DNA from: Aculops lycopersici
Taxonomy: Eukaryota; Arthropoda; Arachnida; Trombidiformes; Eriophyidae
DNA length: 64,000 nucleotides
Reading direction: 5' to 3'
NCBI GenBank assembly: GCA_015350385.1
Contig: WNKI01000002.1
Location: 5,657,008 to 5,721,007, forward strand
The notes beneath the pieces were generated by a model, which made no database searches, was not told where the DNA came from, and saw only the letters and a list, made by a program, of their open reading frames with translations. This document shows, piece by piece, positions 11,186-21,089 of this stretch; position 1 is the stretch's first letter; each line of letters starts with the position of its first letter. The position numbers and the translations under genes were made by a program.

Positions 11186-11366
11186 AGACTCTAAATACCA
11201 GATTTTAGACAACAAAGCGAACAAAAAACAAGACGGATAGACAAATAGGGTGGTGTTCAGGTTGGGGAGGATTAGTAAATTTGAAAGATGGATGATGATT
11301 ACTCTGAAGTTCGAGTGCAAGTTGCGCCCTAAGGAGAATCAGCATTGTGTTGTGTGCGCGAACGAA

Positions 11367-11372
11367 AATAAA
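11367..11372 (+). promoter_or_regulatory. Poly(A) signal of VAP
   Basis: Canonical AATAAA about 180 bases after the VAP stop. The rest of 11186-11536 holds no gene that I can see. Confidence 0.55.
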
Positions 11373-11536
11373 CATTTGCCAATCCAAATCCACCAACTGT
11401 CTACGTTGTTTTACAGTCTAAACAGATCCCGTTTCATGTTGAGAAATTCTGCCGGTAGTAGTTGTTGATGTTGTTCGCTTAAACTTTGCATCTCAGCAAA
11501 AATACCATTTCTAAATCATTCATTGCCACTATCCAT

Positions 11537-11543
11537 TATAAAA
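11537..11543 (+). promoter_or_regulatory. TATA-like box before the 113-aa open frame
   Basis: TATAAAA about 53 bases upstream of the ATG at 11596. The spacing suits a short-leader promoter. Confidence 0.4.
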
Positions 11544-11595
11544 AGAAATTTCATCTTACAAATTTAACGAGTCGACATCACTTTAAATCTTCAAG

Positions 11596-11937
11596 ATGGT
11601 CACAAGTATCGGCGCTAGAACTGCTATGTTCAAAGAATTTCCAGCCCAAAATAAGGATAATTTCAGGATATACCATGAGGAGAACATGGATACAGCGGAA
11701 GTCAACACTGTCAACACGATGAACCACCAACACTCGACCTATCCTACTACACCTGATACACCAATGGACGGAGGTATATGCAACGAGCGGAGACCTGAAA
11801 TAACATCGAGATACTTTCAAGTTAGGGGACCGGCATTCAAGTCACAAACTGCAGCGAAAAAGTCAGTCAAAAAGTCGAGATTATCCTCCTCAACCACAGC
11901 GTCAACGACTTCGTCGACTACCAGGACTCGACAATGA
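11596..11937 (+). CDS. Hypothetical small protein, 113 aa
   Basis: I do not recognise this protein. The ATG has a strong context (TCAAGATGG) and follows a TATA-like box at a suitable distance. The frame stays open for 113 codons in a stretch that is not simple sequence. There is no signal peptide or membrane segment. The N-terminal half is mixed and polar (GARTAMFKEF, ENMDTAEV). The middle has proline-directed sites (TTPDTP). The C-terminus is basic and Ser/Thr-rich (KKSVKKSRLSSSTTAS). That composition suggests a small disordered, possibly nuclear and phosphorylated protein, but this is inference. It fills the gap between VAP and the SLC38-type transporter (minus strand), whose stop lies about 215 bases further on. 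Confidence 0.5.
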   Translation: MVTSIGARTAMFKEFPAQNKDNFRIYHEENMDTAEVNTVNTMNHQHSTYPTTPDTPMDGGICNERRPEITSRYFQVRGPAFKSQTAAKKSVKKSRLSSSTTASTTSSTTRTRQ

Positions 11938-12152
11938 AGTAAAGCACATGAAATTTATGAGACCTGAGAATGGGTGTAGATGTTTTTCCTCATTCATTGT
12001 AATCGGAATGTAACACATGTGCAGGGGATCTTCATATATTACACTGAAACTATACAGTCGCATGACTTTGTATCCCCATTGTCTCTTTGCAAATCCTTTT
12101 TCCTTATATCCTAACTGTTCTGCTATTCTACAATCGACAACACTAATAACCA

Positions 12153-14679
12153 TCACTGGAATCCAAATACACTAACCAACTCGAGCACGAATATAAAAGC
12201 ACCAAAAGTTATAAGCATAGCTGAGAATAAATACAACCCAGTTGCGGCACATTTAGATATTCCAATCTGTGCAACTGTTGATGGAGCAATCGAGGATCCA
12301 AGACGGTCTAGTATACTGCCAGTCGTGGATCTATTGTTCCAGCTGCTCTCTAAACACTGGCTTGTGGTGGCTTGTGATCTTTGTGGTTGTTGATATTGGT
12401 TGTGGTAGTTATTTTGGAGGTTGAACATAGCAGAAGTAACATCATCATCATCATTGTCTTTGTTGTTAAAATCTGAATCCCGCCGATAGACTTGAGCAGC
12501 TCCACTTGGAGCACCACGATTTGCATTGTTGGTGTTGATTGTCGGTGTAGTTGTAGAATTAGTTACAAATGAGCTACTGATCATATCGCATTTCTCGCTT
12601 GTGCGATCATCACAATCACTGTAGTCATCGTAGGAATCATTTATCGGCCTTCCCACTGGACCCTGCGAGCCCGAGATGCTCCCACTTGTTATTAGCCGCT
12701 CAAACTCTTCCTGTCTAAGCTGGTGCCGCATTTGTGTTCCATATCCATTCATCTTTTGCTTCTTAGTGCTGGTGCCATTGGTGATCCCATGCTCGGCAAA
12801 GCGACCCGAGGTGGTGCTCTCAAAGTCAAGAAGACTTGCAAAAGTTGTGCTGAATTGTTGTTGATGTTGTTGCTCGTGGGGTAGGTAGTAACTACGACGA
12901 CTGCCTCCTGATATTGGATGGTTGTCCATGGCAAACTGATTATTATTTGCTGCCAACAATTGAGCGTGTTGCTTGTCAGCCATGGCACCAAAGTAACTTC
13001 CGCTTATGAGATAATAGTCCTTTGCACGCTGTTGACCATCGCTTGGTGTTTTATCGGTTAACATAGCAAGGCGAGCACGACGTAGGCGTCTTGTGAGCGA
13101 AACAAGGCACATTCCTGGGAAAATGAACACATTTATGGCGGCCATTGAACCTAGTAGCTTGAGGGTTATCGAAATGTCCGGAGCAAACACGGCTAGAGCT
13201 ACTGTTGACAGAAACCAAAAAGTTGTGATGATTGCCCGACGAGTTGGCTCATTCCTCTTGAACTCATCGGTTGTCAACTGGCGTAGCTCGCCGTAGAGTC
13301 CATCCAACGCGCCACGACCACAAAACATTAGCGGAGGATAAGTTGTGATGAATTTAATCACGAGCGCCACTATGCCAACTACAACAATTGGATCCTTTGC
13401 ATCGTATAAACTCATGATATCTGGTCCAACATTCTCACCGAATGTCAAGTATCCATAGGCACCCACGAGGTTGTATAGGAAAAACAAGATAACGAGGCCA
13501 AATATGGAAGCCCTCATGAAGTGTCCAATGTGTCGTTGTTTCATGCAGGCGTAGACTGGCACAATAACTTCGTGGGTTTGATAGGCGAAGCATAGTACTG
13601 GAATAATGGCCAGTGATTCAAATAATCGGAAGGTATTCTCGGTTATGGATGCTGTGCTAACAACAGGTGCCTCTGTTATATTCAATACTCGAGCACTTGG
13701 TGCCTCGGATCCAACGGAAACTAGATGATTCACTGCAACAATTGTACCTTCGTCCAGCTTGCAATATTCGTAAATGGTTAGAAAGGTGACATATAGCATA
13801 GCAAACATTCCAAGTATACTTGCGTGTTTTAAAAAGTCTAGTCGCTTAGCATAGCACATTGGCCAAATGAAGAGGATGGCAGTAATGGAGATTGTAAATT
13901 TTCTATCCAAAAACCAGTAGACATCTAGGTAGTCGGCCAATAGAGAGTTGAAGATGCGATCATATTGGTCACCTATGATGACTAGAAATGTTATGTTGAT
14001 GCCATAGCAAGTCAATAGGATGCTGATGGCGGAGATTTGTTGAGCTCGCTTGCCGCACATCGAGAGGAGGACGTCGTGATAAGTATCGTCATGATTAAAA
14101 TCGGCACAATAGACTAAAATGAACATGGTGCTTGCTATAAAAACTAACAAAACCTATCGTATTGTATCAATATCGGGAGATTGTAATGTGGTGTGAGCGT
14201 TAGTTTTCGATTGCTTTTAGTTTGCCTTTAGGTATCAAGATGGCTCATTGGTCGCTATTATTGGAGATCATGGAAACTCTCGAGGCTTGTCTCGATCACG
14301 CCATCAGAGTTTTGTATCATGAGATGAAGAATAGAAAGACGAAGATACTTACAATCTGAATCAGTGCTGCCGCAACAATGCCACCAATTTGATTGTAGGC
14401 ATAGGGATAGTTGAGCATACCAGCGCCTAGTGCCGTATTAACCAATAGAAAAGCTGCTACTCCCCAACTAACACCTGGTTGCATTTCACTGACATTCTTG
14501 TTGACGAGTGACTCTGCCATTCCGGCGCTATTAAGAAGTGGGGTTTGTTCAGAGTTGGCATTGTCATTGTTTTGAAGCTGATTAATGGTGATATCGGCAA
14601 TATCCTTGGGATCGCCTCGTGGTGTTGTTTTTGTTGTCTTGGCGCCAATAAGTGGACGGCGTATACCTGTGCGAGACAT
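12153..14679 (-). CDS. SLC38A7: SLC38A7-like amino-acid transporter, two exons, 775 aa
   Basis: The family consists of sodium-coupled neutral amino-acid transporters with eleven membrane helices; SLC38A7 works on lysosomes with glutamine and asparagine. Exon 1 is 14679-14353 and ends at GTAAGT. The intron is 199 bases. Exon 2 is 14153-12153 and begins after TAG. Both boundaries are phase 0, so the chain runs ALIQI|VLLVF across the junction. Helix 1 has the family sequence NTALGAGMLNYPYAY. Helix 3-5 motifs TFLVIIGDQYDRI and LDRKFTISITAILFIWP match SLC38A7 closely. The human protein has about 462 residues. The excess is mainly a Gln/Asn/Ser-rich loop of about 270 residues before the last helix (SAMLITFGAFIFVLELV). 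The first ATG in frame after a stop-free leader is at 14679. Upstream it faces meckelin across 990 bases. Confidence 0.92.
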
Positions 14680-15669
14680 GTTGCTCAATGAAGTTAGTCA
14701 ATTCGACTATTGACTAACTAGGTTACTTGCCAGATAATCTTCTTATGTTCTTACTACTGAGAAGTTGTCAAATTTTGGTTTGGTTATTGCTTCTAAAACG
14801 AGACGGTTTCCTTGATAGTTTATGACACTTTGGTCATGTTGAATGTTGAGTATATTGGTTTGGTTGGGTGATAACTTCGATACTAATTGATACTAATTCA
14901 CCTACTTGCCAGAGGCAAGTTGTCTTGGTTTGTGTTGAATTTAGACAGTTTCAATAAGTCACTTGATGAGAGTCTAGTCTCATAGAAATGATGTGTCTTT
15001 ATTGGTTGCTCATAATATATATCAACAAGTTGTGGTGCTAATAGATGTTGATCGAAAATATACACATTGTATAGAGTCTGCACATCCACATGCAAGCTCC
15101 ATGGAGTTAGCACAGCGCGAGCGAGATTTTTGGGATTTTGTTCGCTGCAACCCAACTGCGCATGTGCGCCTAGCGCAAAGTTCGCTAGGCCATGTCCCCC
15201 GTGTTAATTTGCCACTCGGTTGCTAGGCAATGGCAAAAAGACTGCGTGTTCCTGCTTGGTGGCATTCATTACATTTTGGTTGTGCCTCACATAGCCTCAT
15301 TTTCTAGGAAACGAGAATCCTTCATTACCTTCAGCCTTGACAAAATATAATAGATGCCTAGAGAAAGAGAGACTGAGCGATAGATAGAATAGTTATAAAA
15401 GTAGCCAATGGCCAGTTCACTGTATGTGCTTTGGACAAACTCATTTGCAAGCCGCCCCAAGGTTGAGAGGTATAGAATGGCGGTCACGGACTCATTGTGT
15501 CAACCAGACACAAGTTTTTCGAGTGGTTACTGTTTGTATGATGGTTTAGTGGAATCGAAAAGAGTTGTTGCCATTAGATAAACAAATCCACAGATGCAGA
15601 TAGATGAGATAGAATGTGTTAGGTATCAATCTTATCAAGGTATAGGTCAAGGAGACAAATTAGAGCAAG
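14680..15669. other. Divergent intergenic region, SLC38A7-like and meckelin
   Basis: About 1 kb between two genes pointing away from each other. No open frame is credible here. Both promoters must lie within it. I see no clear repeats. Confidence 0.5.
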
Positions 15670-18600
15670 ATGCTGCCGAACAAAAGCTTCGTTGTTGTTC
15701 TTATTTCGGTAGCATCTTTAGTAAATATCAAGAACAAGGTTAGTGGTCAAGAGGTTAGTTATGATCAAGCTGAAAATTGTACCAGTGAACAATACTTTGA
15801 TATTGTTGAGTCTAGTTGCAAGAATTGTTCGGATATCTATCAAATGTTTCACAGTTATCAAGAATGGCTTGGCCGTGAAATAGGCGAGGTGCGCCAGAGA
15901 CCAGGCACAGGTGAAGGTCAAGTTGGCAAAAAATCAAACAATAAACCATCTTCAAGTGGACATGGTAGAAGAAGACCTCAAGATAATAGATTGAATGACA
16001 ACCGCAATATTGGCAGTGGTAGTATAATCTCGAACAATCTTAATGGTAATAGCGCCAACAATGAGGTCTTGTCACGTTTAATAAGCGTCGAGCCGCAAGA
16101 TCAAGAGTCTATTGACTCATTTACTTCGCTATCTGCAAATACTGACGTTAGTAGTGGTAGCAGCACAAGTGGTGCCATCAGCACCAATGGCGAATTACTA
16201 CAGGATGAAGCTTATGAGGAGGACGCAGAGGAGCAATCATTGCTAATCGGTGACTACTCGTCATCTGCGCCGCCAGATCCCACCAGAGATATCGCCAAGA
16301 CAACTCGACAAACCCTCAAGCTTGTCAACCGGTTTATCCAATCGAGTTTCCTCATAAGCGATCTACCAGAGGCAATCAATCAATGTAAACAAAACCAGAA
16401 TGTGACGGCATGTCAAATGTGGTCAAATCTTTGCGTTATGACCATGTACTCGCATACAGACAGTCCCTCAATTTCCAAGCCGAAAGGCAACCTCTATGGT
16501 GGACCCATGGGTGGCCGAGGTAATAATGATAACAATGAAAAGATTAAGATGAGTTGGCAAAAATGTGCCCGCTTCAATATAAACAGTATCTGCAACAGCC
16601 TACGAGATTGGCATAGACTTGAGAAAGAGTCTAGTTTGGAATTACAAAGTATCTATGCTTCAGACGAGTCTCAGACAAAATTGGGCGCCCCGATTCCAAT
16701 GCGAGTCAATCAGCCGATACAGTTGTTGGCCTACAAGTATTCATATCATGGAAACTTGCTTGGTGTCGATCAATTTGGGTTGTTTGGAATGAGCCAATTT
16801 TGTCCGGATGCCAATCTAAGAGACAAGACAAAATTCTACTCTATTGATGGTCGAGTTGATCAGTACCTGAAAGTCGGTCAAAATTTGCATATGGAGTGCC
16901 AGATCAAACTCAACAGTATGAAATTTTACAACAATCAATTGAACGATACAGTTTTTGTTGATTTATTCATAGGCTATAGCTCAAATGGTTTGACTGTGGT
17001 AAAGCCGATTCCAGTTTTAATCAAGAATCTTATCCACAATGGCGTTCAGGTGAACAGGAAGCACCACAGAGACGCCAGTCGGTGGAAGCTTGTACATCGA
17101 TTCTTCTTCCACTATACTCTCTCACTCGACTCGGGGTTTAATAGCAAGGGTCAATTGATGGACACTGAAAGAATGCTATTGTTTCCTCATGTCGCATTTT
17201 TAGATATAAAATTCAAGAAACAAGACCGAGGCCTGCAACTAAACTCAATACTGCTCATTCTGGATTACGCCCAAGCTTCGTTAGCAGGTGGAAGGGAGCT
17301 AAATATTAGTTCAGCGTCTCAGGAAGTTTTATTTTTCAAAACTAAGATTGCTGTCACTCAATTGTTAGCGGACATGTTAGGTTACAAGAAAGATTTAGAG
17401 CTTGCAATGACGATTTTGGGTATTTTGAGCAGCTTATGGACTCTTATAAAGAGTTATAACCTACAAAAATGCTACGGACCAGTAAAATTGGATCTCAACT
17501 CGCTCTTAACTTTCATCATCATAAGCTGTGATACACTAGCCAATATATTCGCCACCCTCACCTTGGTTTACCTGAGCTTTATATTTTTGGCGGTCAAGTT
17601 TCAATTTATGCATCAAATGCTGCCACCGGGTGAAGAAATGGACAAAACATTTATTACAAATCTAGAATTATCATTTTTCTTCAAATTAGTCGGTCTAACG
17701 TACAAGCTATATACTCATCTAACGATCGACATATTTTTTATTGATTGGGAAAAACCAAAGATGCTAACTTCAAATCAAATAATGAATCAATCACTCTACT
17801 ATGATCGTTCGAAGTCGAAGGATATGTCAAATCTCAGCCAGAATCAACAAGACCCCAACATTCAGGGCATAAAACCTCTCGTCTTAACTGCACAACAAAC
17901 TAGCTTTTGGCGTTCATATACAATCATCAACAGGTGGCTCTCGCTTCAAACACATCGGAGAGAGAGTATGACCCTTCAACTTATTGCATTCGCCTATCTT
18001 GTTGAGTTGACACAATTAACCAATTTGGCAACATCAGACACATCGCTGGACAACAACCACTCTTCTGTTGAAAATCACTTGCAACCAGTTTCGAGCTTGT
18101 CTTTCCGGATGTTGATTTTATCGTTTGTCTATGTGACATTGGCATTCAGTCAAATAGCCCTGAAGAGATTCCTTTACGAGCCAATGATACGAAGCAAGGT
18201 TCGCGAATTTGTCGACTTATGTTCGGTAGCAAATGTTAGCGTGTTTTGCATGCAACATCCCAGATATGGCTACTATATACATGGCAGGAATGCAAATGGT
18301 TCCGGTGATTGTGGAATATCAGAGGTGAATGCTTTATTAGAGCGCGAAGAAAGAGATCTATGTTCCAAACGAGGTCTTGCTCCAAATACTGACCAGCAAA
18401 CTTTCATCATGATCTTGCCAAAGATAATCAATGATCACTATAGAAAGTTGCTATTTACAGATCAGATATCAACATCATCTTCTACAAATCAACTTAACAA
18501 ACAGATAACCCCAAACCTGAGCCAGCTAAGTCCGAGTGGCTTAACAAGTAGTAGCAGTAGTTTATTGAGATCCGCATTCAGAGGTCCTACATCCGCGTCT

Positions 18601-19092
18601 TCCAAATCCTTTGGTTCAAGTCGAGCGATGATTGAAACAATGGTAACCAGAAATAAGGCCATCACAGTGTTTCTGGCCAATTTTCTCGAGCATGTCTATC
18701 GAGATATCGACTATACAATAAGGGCCAGTCGAAGATTTGAGAGTTTCCTTCTGGATGTGGATTTTAAGGATGAAAGCTCAGATGCAACTAGTGGCGGCAT
18801 GTCATCTCTGTCGGCTAGTCTAAACAAATCCAACGCGGCCGCAACCTTTTGTACAGATCACAATGATCGCTTTGCATCATTGCTATGGATTGGCCTCGAG
18901 TTGGACTTTATACTGATGGAGCTACTGACTATTCTTATCATCGATTTATGGCTTGGACAACCAGCAATAATTGTAACCGTGGCTCTTGTTTGGTGTCTAC
19001 ATGGGATGTTTCGATCAATTTACATTTACTGTGCACGCCAAAACCTTATAACCAAAGCCCAATTAGACGAGAAGTTTCTCATAAGGGAGTGA
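15670..19092 (+). CDS. TMEM67: Meckelin (TMEM67) with reduced cysteine-rich ectodomain, 1140 aa
   Basis: Meckelin is a multi-pass protein of the ciliary transition zone, also linked to Wnt and ER quality control. A signal peptide (about 1-26) is followed by CTSEQYFDIVESSCKNC (from about residue 37), which aligns with the start of the vertebrate cysteine-rich region. The rest of that region is replaced by about 145 Ser/Asn/Gly-rich residues. Homology resumes near 239 (TACQMWSNLCVMTMYS) and runs through the ectodomain. Membrane segments lie near 575-596, 612-645, 766-786, 814-835 and 1070-1115. The block FVDLCSVANVSVF...YGYYIHGR and GLAPNTDQQTF is almost diagnostic. DIFFIDWEKPK is also conserved. 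The chain ends with KFLIRE, like the vertebrate tail. Human length is about 995. The frame is intact over 3.4 kb with no intron. Confidence 0.94.
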   Translation: MLPNKSFVVVLISVASLVNIKNKVSGQEVSYDQAENCTSEQYFDIVESSCKNCSDIYQMFHSYQEWLGREIGEVRQRPGTGEGQVGKKSNNKPSSSGHGRRRPQDNRLNDNRNIGSGSIISNNLNGNSANNEVLSRLISVEPQDQESIDSFTSLSANTDVSSGSSTSGAISTNGELLQDEAYEEDAEEQSLLIGDYSSSAPPDPTRDIAKTTRQTLKLVNRFIQSSFLISDLPEAINQCKQNQNVTACQMWSNLCVMTMYSHTDSPSISKPKGNLYGGPMGGRGNNDNNEKIKMSWQKCARFNINSICNSLRDWHRLEKESSLELQSIYASDESQTKLGAPIPMRVNQPIQLLAYKYSYHGNLLGVDQFGLFGMSQFCPDANLRDKTKFYSIDGRVDQYLKVGQNLHMECQIKLNSMKFYNNQLNDTVFVDLFIGYSSNGLTVVKPIPVLIKNLIHNGVQVNRKHHRDASRWKLVHRFFFHYTLSLDSGFNSKGQLMDTERMLLFPHVAFLDIKFKKQDRGLQLNSILLILDYAQASLAGGRELNISSASQEVLFFKTKIAVTQLLADMLGYKKDLELAMTILGILSSLWTLIKSYNLQKCYGPVKLDLNSLLTFIIISCDTLANIFATLTLVYLSFIFLAVKFQFMHQMLPPGEEMDKTFITNLELSFFFKLVGLTYKLYTHLTIDIFFIDWEKPKMLTSNQIMNQSLYYDRSKSKDMSNLSQNQQDPNIQGIKPLVLTAQQTSFWRSYTIINRWLSLQTHRRESMTLQLIAFAYLVELTQLTNLATSDTSLDNNHSSVENHLQPVSSLSFRMLILSFVYVTLAFSQIALKRFLYEPMIRSKVREFVDLCSVANVSVFCMQHPRYGYYIHGRNANGSGDCGISEVNALLEREERDLCSKRGLAPNTDQQTFIMILPKIINDHYRKLLFTDQISTSSSTNQLNKQITPNLSQLSPSGLTSSSSSLLRSAFRGPTSASSKSFGSSRAMIETMVTRNKAITVFLANFLEHVYRDIDYTIRASRRFESFLLDVDFKDESSDATSGGMSSLSASLNKSNAAATFCTDHNDRFASLLWIGLELDFILMELLTILIIDLWLGQPAIIVTVALVWCLHGMFRSIYIYCARQNLITKAQLDEKFLIRE

Positions 19093-20007
19093 GGGTTTTG
19101 TCATCGCAACACTTGAATGATGGTGATGTTCTCGCTAACTTACTCACTGAACAAAACAGTGACAAAAAAATTGTTAAACCACCAACAAAACCGCAATCAA
19201 TTATCAAATCAAGCTCATTTGTTTGTGGTCTACAAATTGATTCTCGATCATGAGCAATCGTAGATGCAAATAGATTGAAAATAGCTGCAAGTTATGAAAC
19301 TATCAAATCAAGTAAGCGGTAGTGCAATACTGCAAGTATAAAAGTGGGCTTAATATAGTTAAGGGGCATGCAGCCAACTGATGGCAAGAGATGCATCAGT
19401 CCAGAGCTGAAACCTAATCGAGCATGTGGTTGCATAGTTTGCCCCTACGCAACAATGGCATCCCTAATGCCATTTTGCTCCACTTCCAATCTGAAATGCG
19501 TCGATGACTCTCGTCGTCACGACGAAGTTTCGTTTGATTACAGACTTTTGCTGTCGGTAAATATAAATAAATGCTCTGCTCTTGCAACAGATCTCATAGG
19601 CCAGGTTGCGATATGATTTTGGCCACCGGTAGCCGTGCCATTTAGTTTTTGTTGTTGCTATTAATATTGTGCAAAGTTGCTCTGGCAATTTGAGGAGCTT
19701 CTCACACTTATGACCCATCCAAACGAAAGCGCCCATGAGAGGAACTCGTTACGAGATGAGCTTACTATAGAAATGGCAAGCCACTGTTTTTTGTGTTTTT
19801 TTTCTCACTCCTTCGAGCGCCAACTCTCATGTGATGCCATCGGCAACTGTGTCCACTTGTTGCGTTTCACTCGATATGCACCCAAATTCTTGCGCCATCT
19901 TCAATCTCGGTGCTTTTATTCTACCCTCTATATTCTCTATACCTACACATTAAAACACCTATCGACTGTCTAGATTTTCATTTTAAATTAGAAAACTAAA
20001 TAACACC
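19093..20007. other. Intergenic region, meckelin to rhomboid
   Basis: About 900 bases with no supported gene. It holds the meckelin 3' end and the rhomboid promoter. A 17-base word starting near 19271 (AATAGATTGAAAATAGC) recurs in the repeats at 29.6 and 30.6 kb, but the flanks do not match. Confidence 0.4.
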
Positions 20008-20877
20008 ATGAGACAGGAACATTTCGAGATGCAGATGGACGAGAGCAGGAGGCGTATGATGGGCGAAAAGGAGGAGGTTAAGAATGTCAGGAATCGCCGG
20101 GTGGCAAGTGATTTGCATGCACCCTTTTTCATGGTTTTCATAAGTATATTTGAACTTGTTGCTTTTATATATTATGCCCTAAGAACGGACGAGCCCATTA
20201 CATTGGTTGGACCGGTTCCATTTGGAAGTAAACTCATTTACAATCCTTATAGACGCTATGAATTTTGGCGCTATCTCACCTACATGTTCATTCACGCTGG
20301 CTTCTGGCACATTACCTTCAATTTATTGATACAACTAGCCGTTGGAGTGCCACTGGAAATGGTTCACAAATCAAGTGCAATATTTATTATATATTTGGGC
20401 GGTATAATTGGTGGGGCCCTAGGTAACTCTATTGCTGATTCGCACTCATACCTGGCGGGCGCCTCAAGTGGCTGCTACGCACTCATTGCGGCTCACCTGT
20501 CGAATCTAATCATCAACTGGAATGAACTCAAGGGTGCCTGGTGCAAACTAATACTCTTAGTGACATTTAGTCTGTTCGATTTTGGAACAGCGATCTATGA
20601 GAGACATTTCAAGATCGACAGTGTCGCCTATCGTACTAGCTATGGTGGTCACATAGCGGGCGCGCTATGCGGTTTGCTGCTTGGCCTAATAGTTCTCAAG
20701 AATTCTCGAGTCCACCAATGGGAGCAGGTGGCTTCCAGGACATCTTTAACAATCATCTCATTTCTCTTTCTGTTAGCTATAACATTCAACATTTTAAGCT
20801 CAGACTACTTCCCTCTTCCGGACAAACGCGATTTGATTTGGTCTCAAAGTCCGTTCATGCGAGAACGTGAATATTAA
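20008..20877 (+). CDS. Rhomboid-family intramembrane serine protease, 289 aa
   Basis: Rhomboids cleave single-pass proteins within the membrane; the insect members release EGF-receptor ligands. After a charged cytosolic N-terminus (about 1-36) the first helix is FFMVFISIFELVAFIYYAL. Active-site elements are complete. The nucleophile is in GASSG with Ser153. The partner is His215 in YGGHIAGALCG. HxxxN is His101-Asn105 in WHITFN. The L1 loop holds the WR-type motif (FWRYLTYMFIHAGFWH). Similarity is best with the rhomboid-1/RHBDL2 type (VGVPLEMVH, SNLIINW, FGTAIYERHF). GASGG is usual; here the fourth position is Ser. There is no room for an EF-hand domain. It is convergent with L2HGDH, with about 210 bases between the stops. 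No intron. Confidence 0.93.
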   Translation: MRQEHFEMQMDESRRRMMGEKEEVKNVRNRRVASDLHAPFFMVFISIFELVAFIYYALRTDEPITLVGPVPFGSKLIYNPYRRYEFWRYLTYMFIHAGFWHITFNLLIQLAVGVPLEMVHKSSAIFIIYLGGIIGGALGNSIADSHSYLAGASSGCYALIAAHLSNLIINWNELKGAWCKLILLVTFSLFDFGTAIYERHFKIDSVAYRTSYGGHIAGALCGLLLGLIVLKNSRVHQWEQVASRTSLTIISFLFLLAITFNILSSDYFPLPDKRDLIWSQSPFMREREY

Positions 20878-21089
20878 ATGAATCGATGGATACGTTCATC
20901 GTCGTGATCGAAGTACAAGATCATGTCGATTACGATAAACTTGCATACTCAAGCAATGAGTTTGTTTTAATATTGAACAAAAATTTCTGTATCATTGAGC
21001 GAACTATACTCATTACGAATATAGCTATCACAGTTTCGTCGACTAGTGTTTTCCCTCCACATCCATCTAAGTGGATTTAAAGATATAAA

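Noticed and set aside
19260..19300. 17-base match to the 29.6/30.6-kb repeats
   Set aside because: Flanking bases do not align, so a chance AT-rich match cannot be excluded.
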